A stretch of 64,000 bases of DNA from Siphonodentalium dalli. Its lineage: Eukaryota; Mollusca; Scaphopoda; Gadilida; Siphonodentaliidae. Positions 61,201-63,473 of the stretch are shown here, in pieces. Under the pieces are notes generated by a model. It was not told where the DNA came from and did no database searches. It saw only the letters and a program-made list of their open reading frames with translations. The stretch spans positions 131,817,990 to 131,881,989 of the forward strand of contig CP136067.1 of NCBI GenBank assembly GCA_032622095.1, in the 5' to 3' direction. The translations under genes and the position numbers were made by a program. Numbering within the stretch: position 1 is the stretch's first letter; every line of letters starts with the position of its first letter.

Positions 61201-61342
61201 ATATTTTGAGATGTGAAGTACCTAGAACTTTGAGATAGGCCTCGGCTGATACTGCTCCACTGGGCGTAGATGCCACACATTGATAGCTGCCTTGGTGACG
61301 GAAGTTTGCCATGCGGATATACAACCCTGATGGTCTGCTTTG
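22107..61342 (-). CDS. Cont: contactin-family cell adhesion protein, 3' half (11 exons)
   Basis: Whole-gene entry. Exons, 5' to 3': 61342-61222, 56904-56740, 54807-54655, 46588-46491, 37289-37197, 32906-32759, 32398-32277, 30315-30123, 28093-27978, 25200-25026, 22225-22107. Each has AG/GT borders, phases match at all ten junctions, and the total is 1503 bases, coding 500 residues and a stop. Domains are the end of the sixth Ig, four FN3 domains each split by one or two introns, and a GPI signal. The RGGGG motif at the start of FN3-2 is a contactin hallmark (vertebrate contactins have GGGGG there). Contactins are GPI-anchored Ig/FN3 receptors that bind Neurexin-type and L1-type partners in axon-glia contacts and septate junctions. 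The signal peptide and first Ig domains lie beyond position 64000. Introns range from 360 bp to 9201 bp and host most of the repeats in this window. Confidence 0.9.
22242..22715. repeat. family G repeat in the last contactin intron
   Basis: Left edge GTGTCAAAGACACTG and CTCAACTTGG; interior AAATCCAAGATGGCCACTGG; right edge AGCTCAAACTTTAAAAAGTA. The inverted CTCAACTT/AAGT ends hint at terminal repeats. It starts about 15 bp upstream of the last exon's acceptor. Confidence 0.7.
22733..22816. mobile_element. family A MITE, left part
   Basis: AAATAGTGTGTCTGACATTTGC and the left hairpin arm, stopping after GCGGGCTAGC. Confidence 0.75.
23106..23256. mobile_element. family A MITE, complete short form with 8-bp duplication
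   Basis: Ends CAAGCCTTGAAATAGTGTGC and its exact inverse GCACACTATTTCAAGGCTTG-like right end (TATTTCAAGGCTTG). Flanked on both sides by CACATTAT. One hairpin occupies the interior. This is the clearest copy for classifying family A as hAT-like. Confidence 0.88.
23355..23965. repeat. family G then family H fragments
   Basis: 23355-23610 has GTGTCAATGACACTG and GATGACCACTGGCGGGCATG (family G). 23640-23965 has CATCTTCATCCGCAATTTGG and GAAATAGTTATTTGGGAG (family H). Confidence 0.6.
24014..24366. mobile_element. family A MITE, long form
   Basis: CAAGCTTGAGTTTAGTGTAT start and ACACTAAACTCAGGCTTG end. The first hairpin is complete, the central segment GTTCCCAAATGGTGAATATT is present and the second hairpin is partial. 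Flanks TGTCTATA and TGTACATA differ at two of eight bases, consistent with an old 8-bp duplication. Confidence 0.8.
24367..25025. other. contactin intron, no feature
   Basis: AT-rich intron sequence downstream of the FN3-4 exon. No repeat end or coding signal was seen. Confidence 0.5.
25026..25200 (-). CDS. Cont: contactin exon: FN3-4 second half
   Basis: Acceptor TTTTGTAG, start GTGAAATGG in phase 0 (VKWFKAQDDIR), donor TTAG|GTAAGA in phase 1. Carries the conserved FN3 strands with YSQVLNKIEKDTLYVVRIQG and the GxGDG turn (WNGGGDGSLSP) that matches the contactin GGDG motif before the last strand. Confidence 0.9.
25236..25500. mobile_element. family A MITE, near the FN3-4 exon acceptor
   Basis: Left end around TTAATGCGTCTGTCACTTGC, first hairpin without its apex, and the central segment up to GCCAATTTGGGTATATAG. 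It begins about 35 bp upstream (in gene sense) of the acceptor at 25201-25202. Confidence 0.75.
25560..25660. mobile_element. family A MITE, isolated hairpin
   Basis: GAGGCCAAAGCAGAATAAGG to CCACATTTTACATAGG, diverged; probably the second hairpin of the element at 25236 or of another copy. Confidence 0.6.
26019..26746. mobile_element. TIR element of about 728 bp
   Basis: Inverted ends of about 57 bp. Left AGCTGGTAGGACCCCTGGTG continuing to TTTGGTATTTTCATGTA; right TACATGAAAATACCAAAGA continuing to CCAGGGGTCCTACCAGCT. The right copy holds a G run (26712-26723) missing from the left. No target duplication was recognised. The interior reading frame at 26338-26556 is not similar to a known transposase. 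Confidence 0.8.
26747..27217. other. contactin intron with a short palindrome
   Basis: CTACAGTGAAATA / TATTTCACTGTAG hairpin at about 26900-26936. GAGAGAAGTGACAC words near 27125-27170 recur near 36860. Confidence 0.5.
27218..27666. mobile_element. family A MITE, full long form
   Basis: AAGCCTGCAAATAGGGTGTC to GACACGCTATTTGCAGGCTT with two full hairpins (27247-27339 and 27541-27637) around the central AATCGAGGGTGCCCAATGGG segment. Flanks GGTATCTG and GATCTCTG match at six of eight bases. Confidence 0.85.
27822..27937 (-). pseudogene. decayed tandem copy of the contactin FN3-4 first exon
   Basis: A second copy of the exon at 27978-28093, displaced by 156 bp. It shares words such as GTAGTGATACCCTGCCA and GTTACATATT, and downstream intron words (GTGGTAATAA). 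Read in the exon's own frame it keeps most residues (YVTMWSHVEETVLVPWQGIT) but has in-frame TAA codons at 27843-27845 and 27831-27833. The GTAAGT donor has become GTTATA and the acceptor region is altered. It is therefore a dead exon duplication, not an alternative exon. Confidence 0.88.
27978..28093 (-). CDS. Cont: contactin exon: FN3-4 first half
   Basis: Acceptor TTTTTTCAG, phase-1 start (CT CCC GGA), codes APGTFPKYVTVWSHGEDTVL then VTWQGITTNVYEDTLKGYR with the FN3 core Trp, and ends in phase 0 at donor GTAAGT. The exon is the source of the degenerate copy at 27822-27937. Confidence 0.9.
28150..28700. repeat. family G repeat
   Basis: Blocks with TAGACTTGGGGAGGTGTTAA, ATTTCATGAAAAATCAATGG and GGGCAGCAGGGTGTGCCGAT. 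Degenerate compared with the copy at 56930. Confidence 0.6.
28702..28941. mobile_element. family D element with hairpin cassette
   Basis: TTAACCCTTTCATGACTGGAG at the left and CTCCCGTCATGAAAGGGTAA at the right. Inside are two pairs of TATATATGCGAG/CATATATAAGAGAAT inverted blocks. Confidence 0.8.
28942..29591. other. contactin intron, no gene
   Basis: Contains a weak family G trace near 29040-29100 and a 13-base A run near 29250. Nothing else was recognised. Confidence 0.4.
29594..29856. mobile_element. family D element, TTAA-flanked
   Basis: TTAACCCTTTCATGATGGGAG left end and AGTCATAGAAAGGTTAA right end. The interior has four arms of the TCTCTTATATATGTGAG hairpin cassette. Confidence 0.8.
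29881..30092. mobile_element. palindromic MITE, family B, next to a splice donor
   Basis: CAGTAATGCACTTAGCAATC to GGGCATTACTG, with TA at 29879-29880 and 30093-30094. In gene sense its edge is 30 nt past the donor of the FN3-3 exon (30122). Confidence 0.92.
30123..30315 (-). CDS. Cont: contactin exon: FN3-3 second half
   Basis: Acceptor ATTGCTTCAG, phase 0 start (VNWWHVDQTRPGIW), donor GCTG|GTGAAT in phase 1. Includes YWFDVQVFNTAGLGPRSEKY, the FN3 Tyr corner and the N-x-x-G-x-GP turn typical of these domains. Confidence 0.9.
30392..30780. mobile_element. family A MITE, long form
   Basis: CAAGCCTGAGTTTATAAATA start (with a small ATATA insertion) and GACAGGCACACTATGCTCAG then GCTTG end. Both hairpins are recognisable. 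Confidence 0.8.
30840..31210 (-). pseudogene. C-terminal fragment of a Tx1/L1-like LINE ORF2
   Basis: A minus-strand frame without stops reads GKGRIL-like text and then SRILSTNRFLKIIKVKPDDQ, followed by C-NRC-RNNENISHIFWDC. The C-x2-C ... H-x4-C pattern after ILSTNRFL is the zf-RVT zinc-binding motif at the C terminus of Tx1/L1-type retrotransposons. The frame is open upstream to about 31210 (ENRGISDILCKLKLL). No reverse transcriptase domain is present, so it is a 5'-truncated relic in a contactin intron. Confidence 0.7.
31190..31560. repeat. tandem repeat of about 165 bp
   Basis: Two diverged units share AACTTGGCCTGTAT, ATACACATA and GGAAACCAAAAATGTTAAC. The region ends GACAGATAGATAGACAAACA. 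Related to blocks near 58560-58860. Confidence 0.65.
31561..32276. other. contactin intron with TATGTGGCTA words
   Basis: TATGTGGCTATCAAG and similar words recur from 31580 to 31990 on both strands (TAGCCACAT near 31801 and 31965), suggesting an old inverted repeat. A C run and GC-rich patch lie at 32066-32120. Confidence 0.45.
32277..32398 (-). CDS. Cont: contactin exon: FN3-3 first half
   Basis: Acceptor TTTATTTCAG, phase-1 start, codes PPTACTQVNGQGYNSTAMQA then SWTAPENTREAVGGTIKGFQ, with donor CAG|GTTTGA in phase 0. SWTAP is the FN3 strand B/C core Trp. GTTTGA is a weak donor, but the phase and domain continuity require it. Confidence 0.88.
32759..32906 (-). CDS. Cont: contactin exon: FN3-2 end
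   Basis: Acceptor CTGTTTCAG, phase-0 start (ELLVGTHRKHVAEVG), then YYYLIYEVRIGTKNIKGWGP with the FN3 tyrosine corner and the N-x-K-G-x-GP turn; donor AAAA|GTGAGT in phase 1. Confidence 0.9.
32955..33208. mobile_element. family A MITE, two adjacent hairpins
   Basis: CAAGCCTGAAATAGTGTGTC to GGCACGCTATTTCAAGGCTT. Two full hairpins sit only about 8 bp apart, the compact form. It lies about 48 bp upstream of the FN3-2 end exon's acceptor. Confidence 0.88.
33285..33602. mobile_element. family C element, left end truncated
   Basis: Begins within CCTCGCATATATAAGAGAAT and ends TTGTTGGGTAAAGGG before TTAA (33603-33606). Same internal order as the copy at 35424. Confidence 0.8.
33700..34414. repeat. 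tandem repeat of about 160 bp, running into the gap
   Basis: Four to five units with CAGGTGCACAGGTTCCCATG, ATATCTGTGCCAAGTTTAAA and GATAACTCCACCAAAAAAAG. The last unit runs into the scaffold gap. Confidence 0.85.
34415..34514. other. assembly gap of 100 N
   Basis: Exactly 100 N, a conventional unknown-length scaffold join. Confidence 0.99.
34515..34609. mobile_element. family M TTAA element, right half next to the gap
   Basis: TTCCATCAATGTATCACATT to TTGGCACTGAAAGGG, then TTAA (34610-34613). The matching left half would lie in the gap. Confidence 0.85.
34614..35076. repeat. contactin intron; possible retroelement 3' relic
   Basis: 34620-34910 reads, in broken frames, like RTE/L2-type text (GDMIEVYKITNDIY). 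This resembles the C-terminal part of LINE pol genes, but stops and gaps make it uncertain. A family C/D cassette fragment (CAATGCATTCTCTTATATAT) is at 35016-35048. Confidence 0.4.
35077..35419. mobile_element. family L TTAA element, copy 2
   Basis: TTAAAGGGGTACTGTACACT left and TTAGTGTACAGTCCCCCTTTAA right, largely palindromic. It shares its right TTAA (35420-35423) with the next element. Confidence 0.85.
35424..35816. mobile_element. family C element, near full length
   Basis: CCCTTTACCCAACAGAACGG to TTTTGTTGGGTAAAGGG. The interior has two hairpins of the TATATATGCGAG cassette around an A/T-rich spacer with GTAAGAAAAAATGG, then GGTTCCAATGATATCCATAT. The right TTAA is lost (GGGTAAG). Confidence 0.85.
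35817..36612. other. contactin intron with an inverted relation to 22.8-23.3 kb
   Basis: TTTGAAAAGCCGATGAAAATC near 35839 is matched inverted by TTTCGTCGGCTTTTCAAAGA near 36341. So 35825-36365 is bounded by inverted repeats and its interior (TTCCAAATATGGAGTGCATT) recalls 22820-23100. Probably another non-autonomous element; its ends are not fixed. Confidence 0.55.
36613..36829. mobile_element. family M palindromic TTAA element, complete
   Basis: TTAA at 36609-36612 and 36830-36833. Inverted ends CCCTTTCAGTGCCAAGTCCG and GGACTTGGCACTGAAAGGG. Nearly perfect arms meet at GAGCTCTTAGAGCTC near 36720. Confidence 0.92.
36964..37176. mobile_element. palindromic MITE, family B, next to a splice donor
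   Basis: CAGTAATGCCGAAAGTAATT to TTTCGGCATTAATG with TA at both sides. Its right edge is 20 nt from the donor GT (37195-37196) of the neighbouring contactin exon. Confidence 0.92.
37197..37289 (-). CDS. Cont: contactin exon: FN3-2 middle
   Basis: A 93-base, 31-codon exon in phase 0 at both ends. Acceptor TTTTGGCAG, donor GAT|GTAAGT. Codes PLYVDEWGAEAIQYIVQWRL then QTPTNDGLWTD, the FN3 strand C region; YIVQWR aligns with YIVAFKP of vertebrate contactins. Confidence 0.92.
37354..37580. mobile_element. family F element
   Basis: GTAGTTATCCCCCTTTAGAA to AGTAGAGAGGG, with the internal hairpin GTTTGTTATCATCTGAACAT. It starts about 65 bp upstream of the FN3-2 middle exon's acceptor. Confidence 0.65.
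37581..38951. other. contactin intron, mixed simple structure
   Basis: Three tandem 12-bp units GTGCTACTGCTA at 38278-38313. A hairpin with arms AGAATTTATTTTTGCTCG / CGCAAAAATAAATTCTT at about 38688-38765. No exon was found. Confidence 0.5.
38952..45997. repeat. 7-kb satellite array of 29-bp units
   Basis: Roughly 240-250 head-to-tail units with AATAAATTGACACC joined to CTCTCCATGATAAC. A minority lack seven bases (TAATAAA), giving 22-bp units. Variable positions are CTCTCC/CTATCC, CATG/CGTG/CATA and GACACC/GATACC. Larger duplications are visible: 42317 upstream to about 41.9 kb repeats 842 bp later at 43159. The left part is rich in GTG and ATA variants, the middle in GATACCTCTCTGTG, the right more uniform. 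Because 29 is not a multiple of three and the unit has few stops on the minus strand, long open frames arise there by chance. The array lies in the 9.2-kb intron between two FN3-2 exons. Confidence 0.97.
46015..46480. mobile_element. family A MITE, long form, next to a splice donor
   Basis: CAAGCCTTAGTTTAGTGCGT start and GGCACACTAAACTCAGGCTA end, with two hairpins and the central segment. It follows the satellite by about 18 bp, and its right end is 9-12 nt from the donor of the FN3-2 first exon (46490). Confidence 0.92.
46491..46588 (-). CDS. Cont: contactin exon: FN3-2 first part
   Basis: Acceptor TTATCAACAG, phase-1 start, codes KEYRTEPAPPRLAPQNVRGG then GGTVGVLTMEWD, with donor GAT|GTAAGT in phase 0. 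The RGGGG run followed by LTMEW aligns with GGGGG...LTITW of vertebrate contactins, the best single marker of this family. Confidence 0.93.
46589..47097. other. 5' flank of the recombinase gene
   Basis: Contains a 21-bp direct duplication ACCGACTCGATGGATAACAC (46797 and 46817), with an inverted partner GTTATATCCATCG at 46779. This could be part of the Crypton element's terminus; not resolved. Confidence 0.4.
47098..48839 (+). CDS. Crypton-type tyrosine recombinase (DUF3504/KIAA1958-like)
   Basis: An uninterrupted plus-strand frame runs from 47244 or earlier to TGA at 48837-48839 (531 codons from 47244), opposite in sense to the contactin gene whose intron holds it. A plausible start is ATG 47098 (MDSTFDNLQLDQELEEV), which is in another frame; the main frame is open upstream from about 47150 (TWDKVLANLEEWNSEFED), so a small frameshift or tiny intron separates them. 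Counting from 47244: residues 70-165 form an N-terminal SAM-like core-binding domain. The catalytic domain shows Arg214 (FGMRTGIETHSLRWGDV), Lys248 (QTKTGE), Arg346 (TPYSVRKH), His369 (ISGHR) and Tyr378 (LLNYSK), matching the R-K-(H)xxR-H-Y set, with Tyr343 in place of the first box II His. A low-complexity Ser/Pro tail follows. Such enzymes cut and join DNA through a tyrosine-phosphate link. Poly(A) signals AATAAA at 49243 and 49363 fit. It may be an active Crypton, a recent relic or a domesticated gene. Confidence 0.85.
48840..49545. other. recombinase 3' region
   Basis: Includes AATAAA at 49243-49248 and 49363-49368. No other coding signal. The Crypton's right end could not be located. Confidence 0.5.
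49546..49710. repeat. 165-bp fold-back with about 80-bp arms
   Basis: AGAATACCTACGGGTTTTGG at the left is mirrored by CCAAAACCCGTAGGTATTCT at the right, with a loop of about 5 bp (TTGCA). Only a few mismatches. Located 0.7 kb after the recombinase stop. Confidence 0.95.
49711..51070. other. contactin intron, no gene
   Basis: AT-rich sequence. ATTTGATTTGAATTTGATTT is simple repetition near 50500. No exon or element end was recognised. Confidence 0.45.
51073..52390. mobile_element. family A MITE split by a hAT-like insertion
   Basis: Starts CAGGCCTCAAAATATAGTGC and GCAGAATGAGGTCCCC; the central segment reaches GAGGCCATGCATAATGAGTG at 51341. It resumes at 52287 as GTTCCCACAGGATGAATTCA and ends at CATTCTGTAAATGACCAGCA. 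Confidence 0.85.
51350..52286. mobile_element. hAT-like non-autonomous element, 937 bp
   Basis: Perfect 8-bp duplication GTTCCCAC (51342-51349 and 52287-52294). Ends CAGGGTTCGCACTG and, reverse-complemented right, CAGTGTTCGTGCTG (11 of 14 identical). Subterminal repeats of AATTTGGCCA/ATTTGGCTAA at both sides (51370-51410 and 52155-52255). No transposase was recognised. Confidence 0.93.
52470..52626. mobile_element. family A MITE, single hairpin, diverged
   Basis: CACATAGTGTTTCTGTTAG start and CAGACACACTATATCCAAGC then TTG end, with one hairpin. Confidence 0.8.
52657..53056. mobile_element. family A MITE, long form
   Basis: CAAGCCTGAGTTTAGTGTGC to GCACACTAAACTCATGCTTG. The first hairpin has lost its right arm (deletion at CCCACTTAGGCC). 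Flanks AATAAGTG and AACAAGTG match at seven of eight bases. Confidence 0.88.
53070..53280. repeat. family G fragment
   Basis: GTGGGCTGCAGGGTTTGCCA and AAATCCAAAATGGCTGCTGG mark a short diverged copy. Confidence 0.6.
53281..54654. other. contactin intron, no further feature
   Basis: Possible open frames at 53392-53658 and 53730-54020 lack any recognisable protein similarity. The second shows a short inverted repeat (ATGTTGGGATAT / ATATCCCAACAT, 53756 and 53862), hinting at a hairpin element. Confidence 0.45.
54655..54807 (-). CDS. Cont: contactin exon: FN3-1 second half
   Basis: Acceptor CATGTTTCAG, phase 1 at both ends, donor CAT|GTAAGC. Codes KWPDRRSFQIENLNPYVGYT then FRVSSKNQYGTSPPSLPS, with the L-x-P-Y-x-x-Y-x-F-R-V pattern of FN3 strands E-F and the N-x-x-G-x-SxPS end. 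Confidence 0.92.
54870..55262. mobile_element. chimeric family D/C element, TTAA-flanked
   Basis: Left end TTAACCCATCCATGACTGGAG is family D; the right end GGTTTGTTGGGTAAAGGGTTAA is family C. The switch lies at the shared cassette near 55080 (CATATATAAGAGAATGCATT). Confidence 0.75.
55748..55858. mobile_element. family M element, left half
   Basis: TTAACCCTTTCAGTGCCAAG to GAGCTCTAAGAGCT. The right half is missing. Confidence 0.8.
55926..56633. mobile_element. hAT-like non-autonomous element, 708 bp
   Basis: Perfect 8-bp duplication CTATACAC (55918-55925 and 56634-56641). Ends TAGGGTTGCC and, reverse-complemented right, CAGGGTTTCC. Subterminal clusters of GGTACCG words on both sides (GGTACCGGTTCCGTACTGAT; GGTACCGGTACCAG). 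No transposase. Confidence 0.92.
56740..56904 (-). CDS. Cont: contactin exon: FN3-1 first half
   Basis: Acceptor TTGCTTTTCAG, phase 1 at both ends, donor GATG|GTGAGG. Codes PPNECAGVYVTRESITQTSM then KTTWTDGHDNGSPILRYKIE. The core Trp and the D-x-GSPI-x-x-Y turn correspond to DNHSPI-x-x-Y of vertebrate contactins. Confidence 0.93.
56925..58360. repeat. family G, largest copy, about eight tandem blocks
   Basis: Left edge GTGTCAATGAAACTATATCTC and right edge ATAGCTCAAACTTTACAAAG with AGTTGAGCTA. The blocks average about 160 bp and each has CAAGATGGCNGCTGGC, GCCATGTTTTTT, CCCAAAATGACTCGTTCCCA, ATGACAAATTTCATGATGAT and a GCCTGTAGCCCGTGC variant. Ends with (CA)n before the tail. No protein similarity was seen. 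Confidence 0.85.
58376..58492. mobile_element. family A MITE, truncated
   Basis: CAAGCCTGCAAATAGTGTGT start and one hairpin, cut at GGGAACCTCATG as in the copy at 15969. Confidence 0.75.
58493..58920. repeat. diverged tandem repeat of about 170 bp
   Basis: Two to three units with GAACTTGGCCTGCATCTTCT, CAAATGAGAACCAT and AGTCGAAAAATGGGCATAAC. Related in wording to 31190-31560. Confidence 0.6.
58990..60000 (-). pseudogene. 5'-truncated CR1/L2-type LINE, reverse transcriptase 3' part
   Basis: Minus strand. Reads FYADDSQLYVHFNPGCEDS at the right edge, where YADD (59969-59980) is the reverse transcriptase active site. It then shifts frame and continues as RESLEHCVSDIKIWMTDNFL, LKLNPDKTELIYIG, VRNLGYMMDDNLS, FITSRIDYCNSLLFG, LHWLPVEQRIHFKVLLFTYK, APSYLSDLIQRYQP and a conserved end with FSVAGPKLWNLLPDHLR, stopping at 59104. 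This is the thumb and C-terminal region of CR1/L2-group LINEs. The 3' tail is a TAATAA microsatellite (58990-59007). ACTA at both sides (58986-58989, 60001-60004) is a short target duplication. Frameshifted and lacking most of the element, so inactive. Confidence 0.88.
60222..60715. mobile_element. TTAA-flanked element, 494 bp
   Basis: TTAA at 60218-60221 and 60716-60719. Ends AGGCACGG and, reverse-complemented, AGGTACGG. It interrupts the family A central segment exactly (GGGAAC before, ATCTATGTCTAGGTCTCC after). No transposase frame was seen. Confidence 0.82.
61222..61342 (-). CDS. Cont: contactin exon: end of the last Ig domain
   Basis: Most 5' exon in the window. Acceptor TTTATTTCAG, phase-0 start, donor CTAG|GTACTT in phase 1. 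Codes SRPSGLYIRMANFRHQGSYQ then CVASTPSGAVSAEAYLKVL. The L-x-I-R ... H-x-G-x-Y-x-C pattern is the Ig strand E-F signature with the conserved Cys, and RHQGSYQC resembles KHAGKYVC of contactin Ig6. It joins directly to FN3-1, as expected for the Ig6-FN3-1 border. Earlier exons are off the right edge. Confidence 0.92.
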
Positions 61343-61381
61343 CTGAAATAAAATTGATAAATAGAAAATTAGTACAGAAAC

Positions 61382-61506
61382 AAGCCTTGAAATAGTGTGC
61401 CTGTCATTTGCAGAATGAGGTCCCCAGAGGGTGAATTTAGTGATGCTACCCAGCATAGCGGTCTAGCATCACCAAATTGACCCTCTGCCCGGAACCTCAT
61501 TCTGCT
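61382..61506. mobile_element. family A MITE, right end truncated
   Basis: CAAGCCTTGAAATAGTGTGC and one hairpin ending GGAACCTCATTCTGCTGAG. Lies about 38 bp upstream of the Ig exon's acceptor. Confidence 0.82.
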
Positions 61507-61546
61507 GAGTTGTACGTACAGAAATAGTAAATCACAATATCAACAA

Positions 61547-62057
61547 TCTCATATATATTTTGAAGACCTCTGTCTGTTTGTTTGTCTGTTTGTTTGTTTG
61601 TTTGTCATTTATACAAATCTACGATTCTCGACCGATCGGGACGAAACTTGGTACGTGTGTGTAGTTTGACCAGGTGGTGGACGTTGTCGTATTGGCGAGC
61701 CCGTGCGGCGCCCACTTCGCGCATGCGCAGACGAGATCTCGGAAACGGGTGAAGCTATCGACTTGAAATTTGCTATGTGAATGTATCTTGCCCCGGATAC
61801 GAATTTTATCGGGTCGCCGAGCCTGTGCGACGCCAGCTTCGCGCATGCGCAGACGAGATCTCGGAAACGGGTGGAGCTATCGACTTGAAATTTGGTATGT
61901 GAATGTATCTTGCCCCGGATACGAATTTTATCAGGTCTCAGAGCCCGTGCGACGCCAGATTCGCGCATGCGCAGACGAGATCTCGGAAACGGGTGGAGCT
62001 ATCGACTTGAAATTTGGTTTTTTGAATAGCCCGGACAACGTCGGGCTCATCGGCTAG
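61547..62057 (+). mobile_element. Helitron-like non-autonomous element, copy 1
   Basis: Starts TCTCATATATATTTTGAAGA after A and ends with a GC-rich hairpin (AGCCCGGACAACGTCGGGCT), then CATCGG and CTAG. TC start and CTAG end with a hairpin just upstream are Helitron rules. The interior has three tandem units of about 122 bp with CGCATGCGCAGACGAGATCT and AGCTATCGACTTGAAATTTG. No Rep/helicase. Confidence 0.85.
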
Positions 62058-62677
62058 TCTCATATATATTTTGAAGACCTCTGTTGTCTGTTTGTCTGTC
62101 TGTATGTTTGTTTGTCATTAATACAAATCTACGATTCTCCACCGATCGGGACGAAACTTGGTACGTGTGTGTAGTTTGACCAGGCGGTGGTCGTTGTCGT
62201 ATTGGCGAGCCCGTGCAGCGCATGCGCAGACGAGATCTCGGAAACGGGTGGAGCTATCGACTTGAAATTTGGTAAGTGAATGTATCTTGCCCCGGATACG
62301 AATTTTATCGGGTCGCCGAGCCCGTGCGACGCCAGCTTCGTGCATGCGCAGACGAGATCTCGGAAATGGGTGGAGCTATCGACTTGAAATTTGGTATGTG
62401 TATGTATCTTGCCCTGGATACGAATTTTATCGGGTCGCCGAGCCCGTGCGACGCCAGCTTCACGCATGCGCAGACGAGATCTCGGAAACGGGTGGAGCTG
62501 TCGACTTGAAATTTGGTATGTGAATGTATCTTGCCCCGGATACAAATTTTTTCGAGTCGCCGAGCCCGTGCGACGCCAGCTTCGCGCATGCGCAGACCAG
62601 ATCTCGGAAACGGGTGGAGCTATCTACTTGAATTTTGGTTTTTGAATAGCCCGGACAACGTCGGGCTCATCGGCTAG
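62058..62677 (+). mobile_element. Helitron-like non-autonomous element, copy 2, joined head to tail
   Basis: Begins at the base after the CTAG of copy 1 with the same TCTCATATATATTTTGAAGA start, and ends at the same hairpin and CTAG (62674-62677), followed by T. Four internal 122-bp units rather than three explain the greater length (620 against 511 bp). Confidence 0.85.
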
Positions 62678-62755
62678 TATTATATATAACAAATGCTGGG
62701 ACAAGGTAAAATACCATTATTTAATATTGCATGGATTTAAATATATGTGACCCGC

Positions 62756-63154
62756 CATATCAAATCCAGTTGTAAGTCGGGATTTTTTTACCCCTGTGCC
62801 ATAGGTCGCCTCGCATATATAAGAGAATGCATTGGCCTAACAATTTTTTATCATTTTTTTTTAATAAATGTTTCTTACATTTTTTAGTACATAAAATAAA
62901 AAACATCCATTACCCTGCAGGGAGCCCCACACATATATAGAAGCATATAGAAGAGTGTCGTCTGCTCATGTTTGTCTGGGGCTCTGTATGGGTAAAATTA
63001 TTAAAATTGTTAAAGAATACAAGAAAAAATTATTAAAATTGTAAATAATTGTTAGGCCAATGCATTCTCTTATCGACTCGTATATATAAGAGAATGCATT
63101 GGCACAGGGTAAAAAAATCCTGACTTACGACTGGATTTGATATGGCGGGTCACA
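62756..63154. mobile_element. TA-flanked TIR element with hairpin cassette, family O
   Basis: Inverted ends of about 50 bp: TGTGACCCGCCATATCAAAT at the left and ATTTGATATGGCGGGTCACA at the right, with TA outside both (62754-62755, 63155-63156). The interior includes the CATATATAAGAGAATGCATT cassette also found in families C and D. TA duplication suggests Tc1/mariner. Confidence 0.88.
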
Positions 63155-63156
63155 TA

Positions 63157-63469
63157 TGGATGGCCTTCGCGATAGCTGTTATATAGCTGTTATAATAGTC
63201 ACATCAGTTAAAACTGCCACAAACAGAACTAATATTAAAATATAGACAGATTTTGTAACAATCATAAATATTGCATAAATAGCATGTTATTGTCAAGATT
63301 GTATGCCGTGTTAATTAACAAAAGCCATGTTATGTTACAGAAAGGTATGTAAAGAGTGTGAGATAAGCATAAAACAACACTGGGGAGACCGCACAAAGTA
63401 AACTTTGGTTAAAACCGCTACCTTATTGTTTACAACATACCAGTATAGCCCCCGCTAATCCAAGGCCTC
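63157..63469. other. contactin upstream intron, no feature
   Basis: AT-rich sequence without exon signals. Confidence 0.4.
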
Positions 63470-63473
63470 TTAA

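Larger units (their letters stand above)
58922..61209. mobile_element. family A MITE (long form) split by a LINE and a TTAA element
   Basis: Pieces 58922-58989, 60001-60217, 60720-60856 and 60857-61209 carry family A hairpins and central segments. The terminal repeat TTCAAGATATGGTGCTGGAC at the left matches the right end GACCACCACCATATTTTGAG inverted. The middle has an extra hairpin unit (60747-60852), so two family A copies may be joined. Confidence 0.75.

Noticed and set aside
5943-61456. Recurrent short frames containing MRSPEGEF, NSPSGDLILQM or ITKFTLWGPHSAND
   Set aside because: All are translations of family A hairpin arms, present in both orientations and many broken copies.
61609-62645. 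Frames with FRDLVCACAKLASHGLGDP repeats on both strands
   Set aside because: They arise from the 122-bp internal units of the Helitron-like elements.
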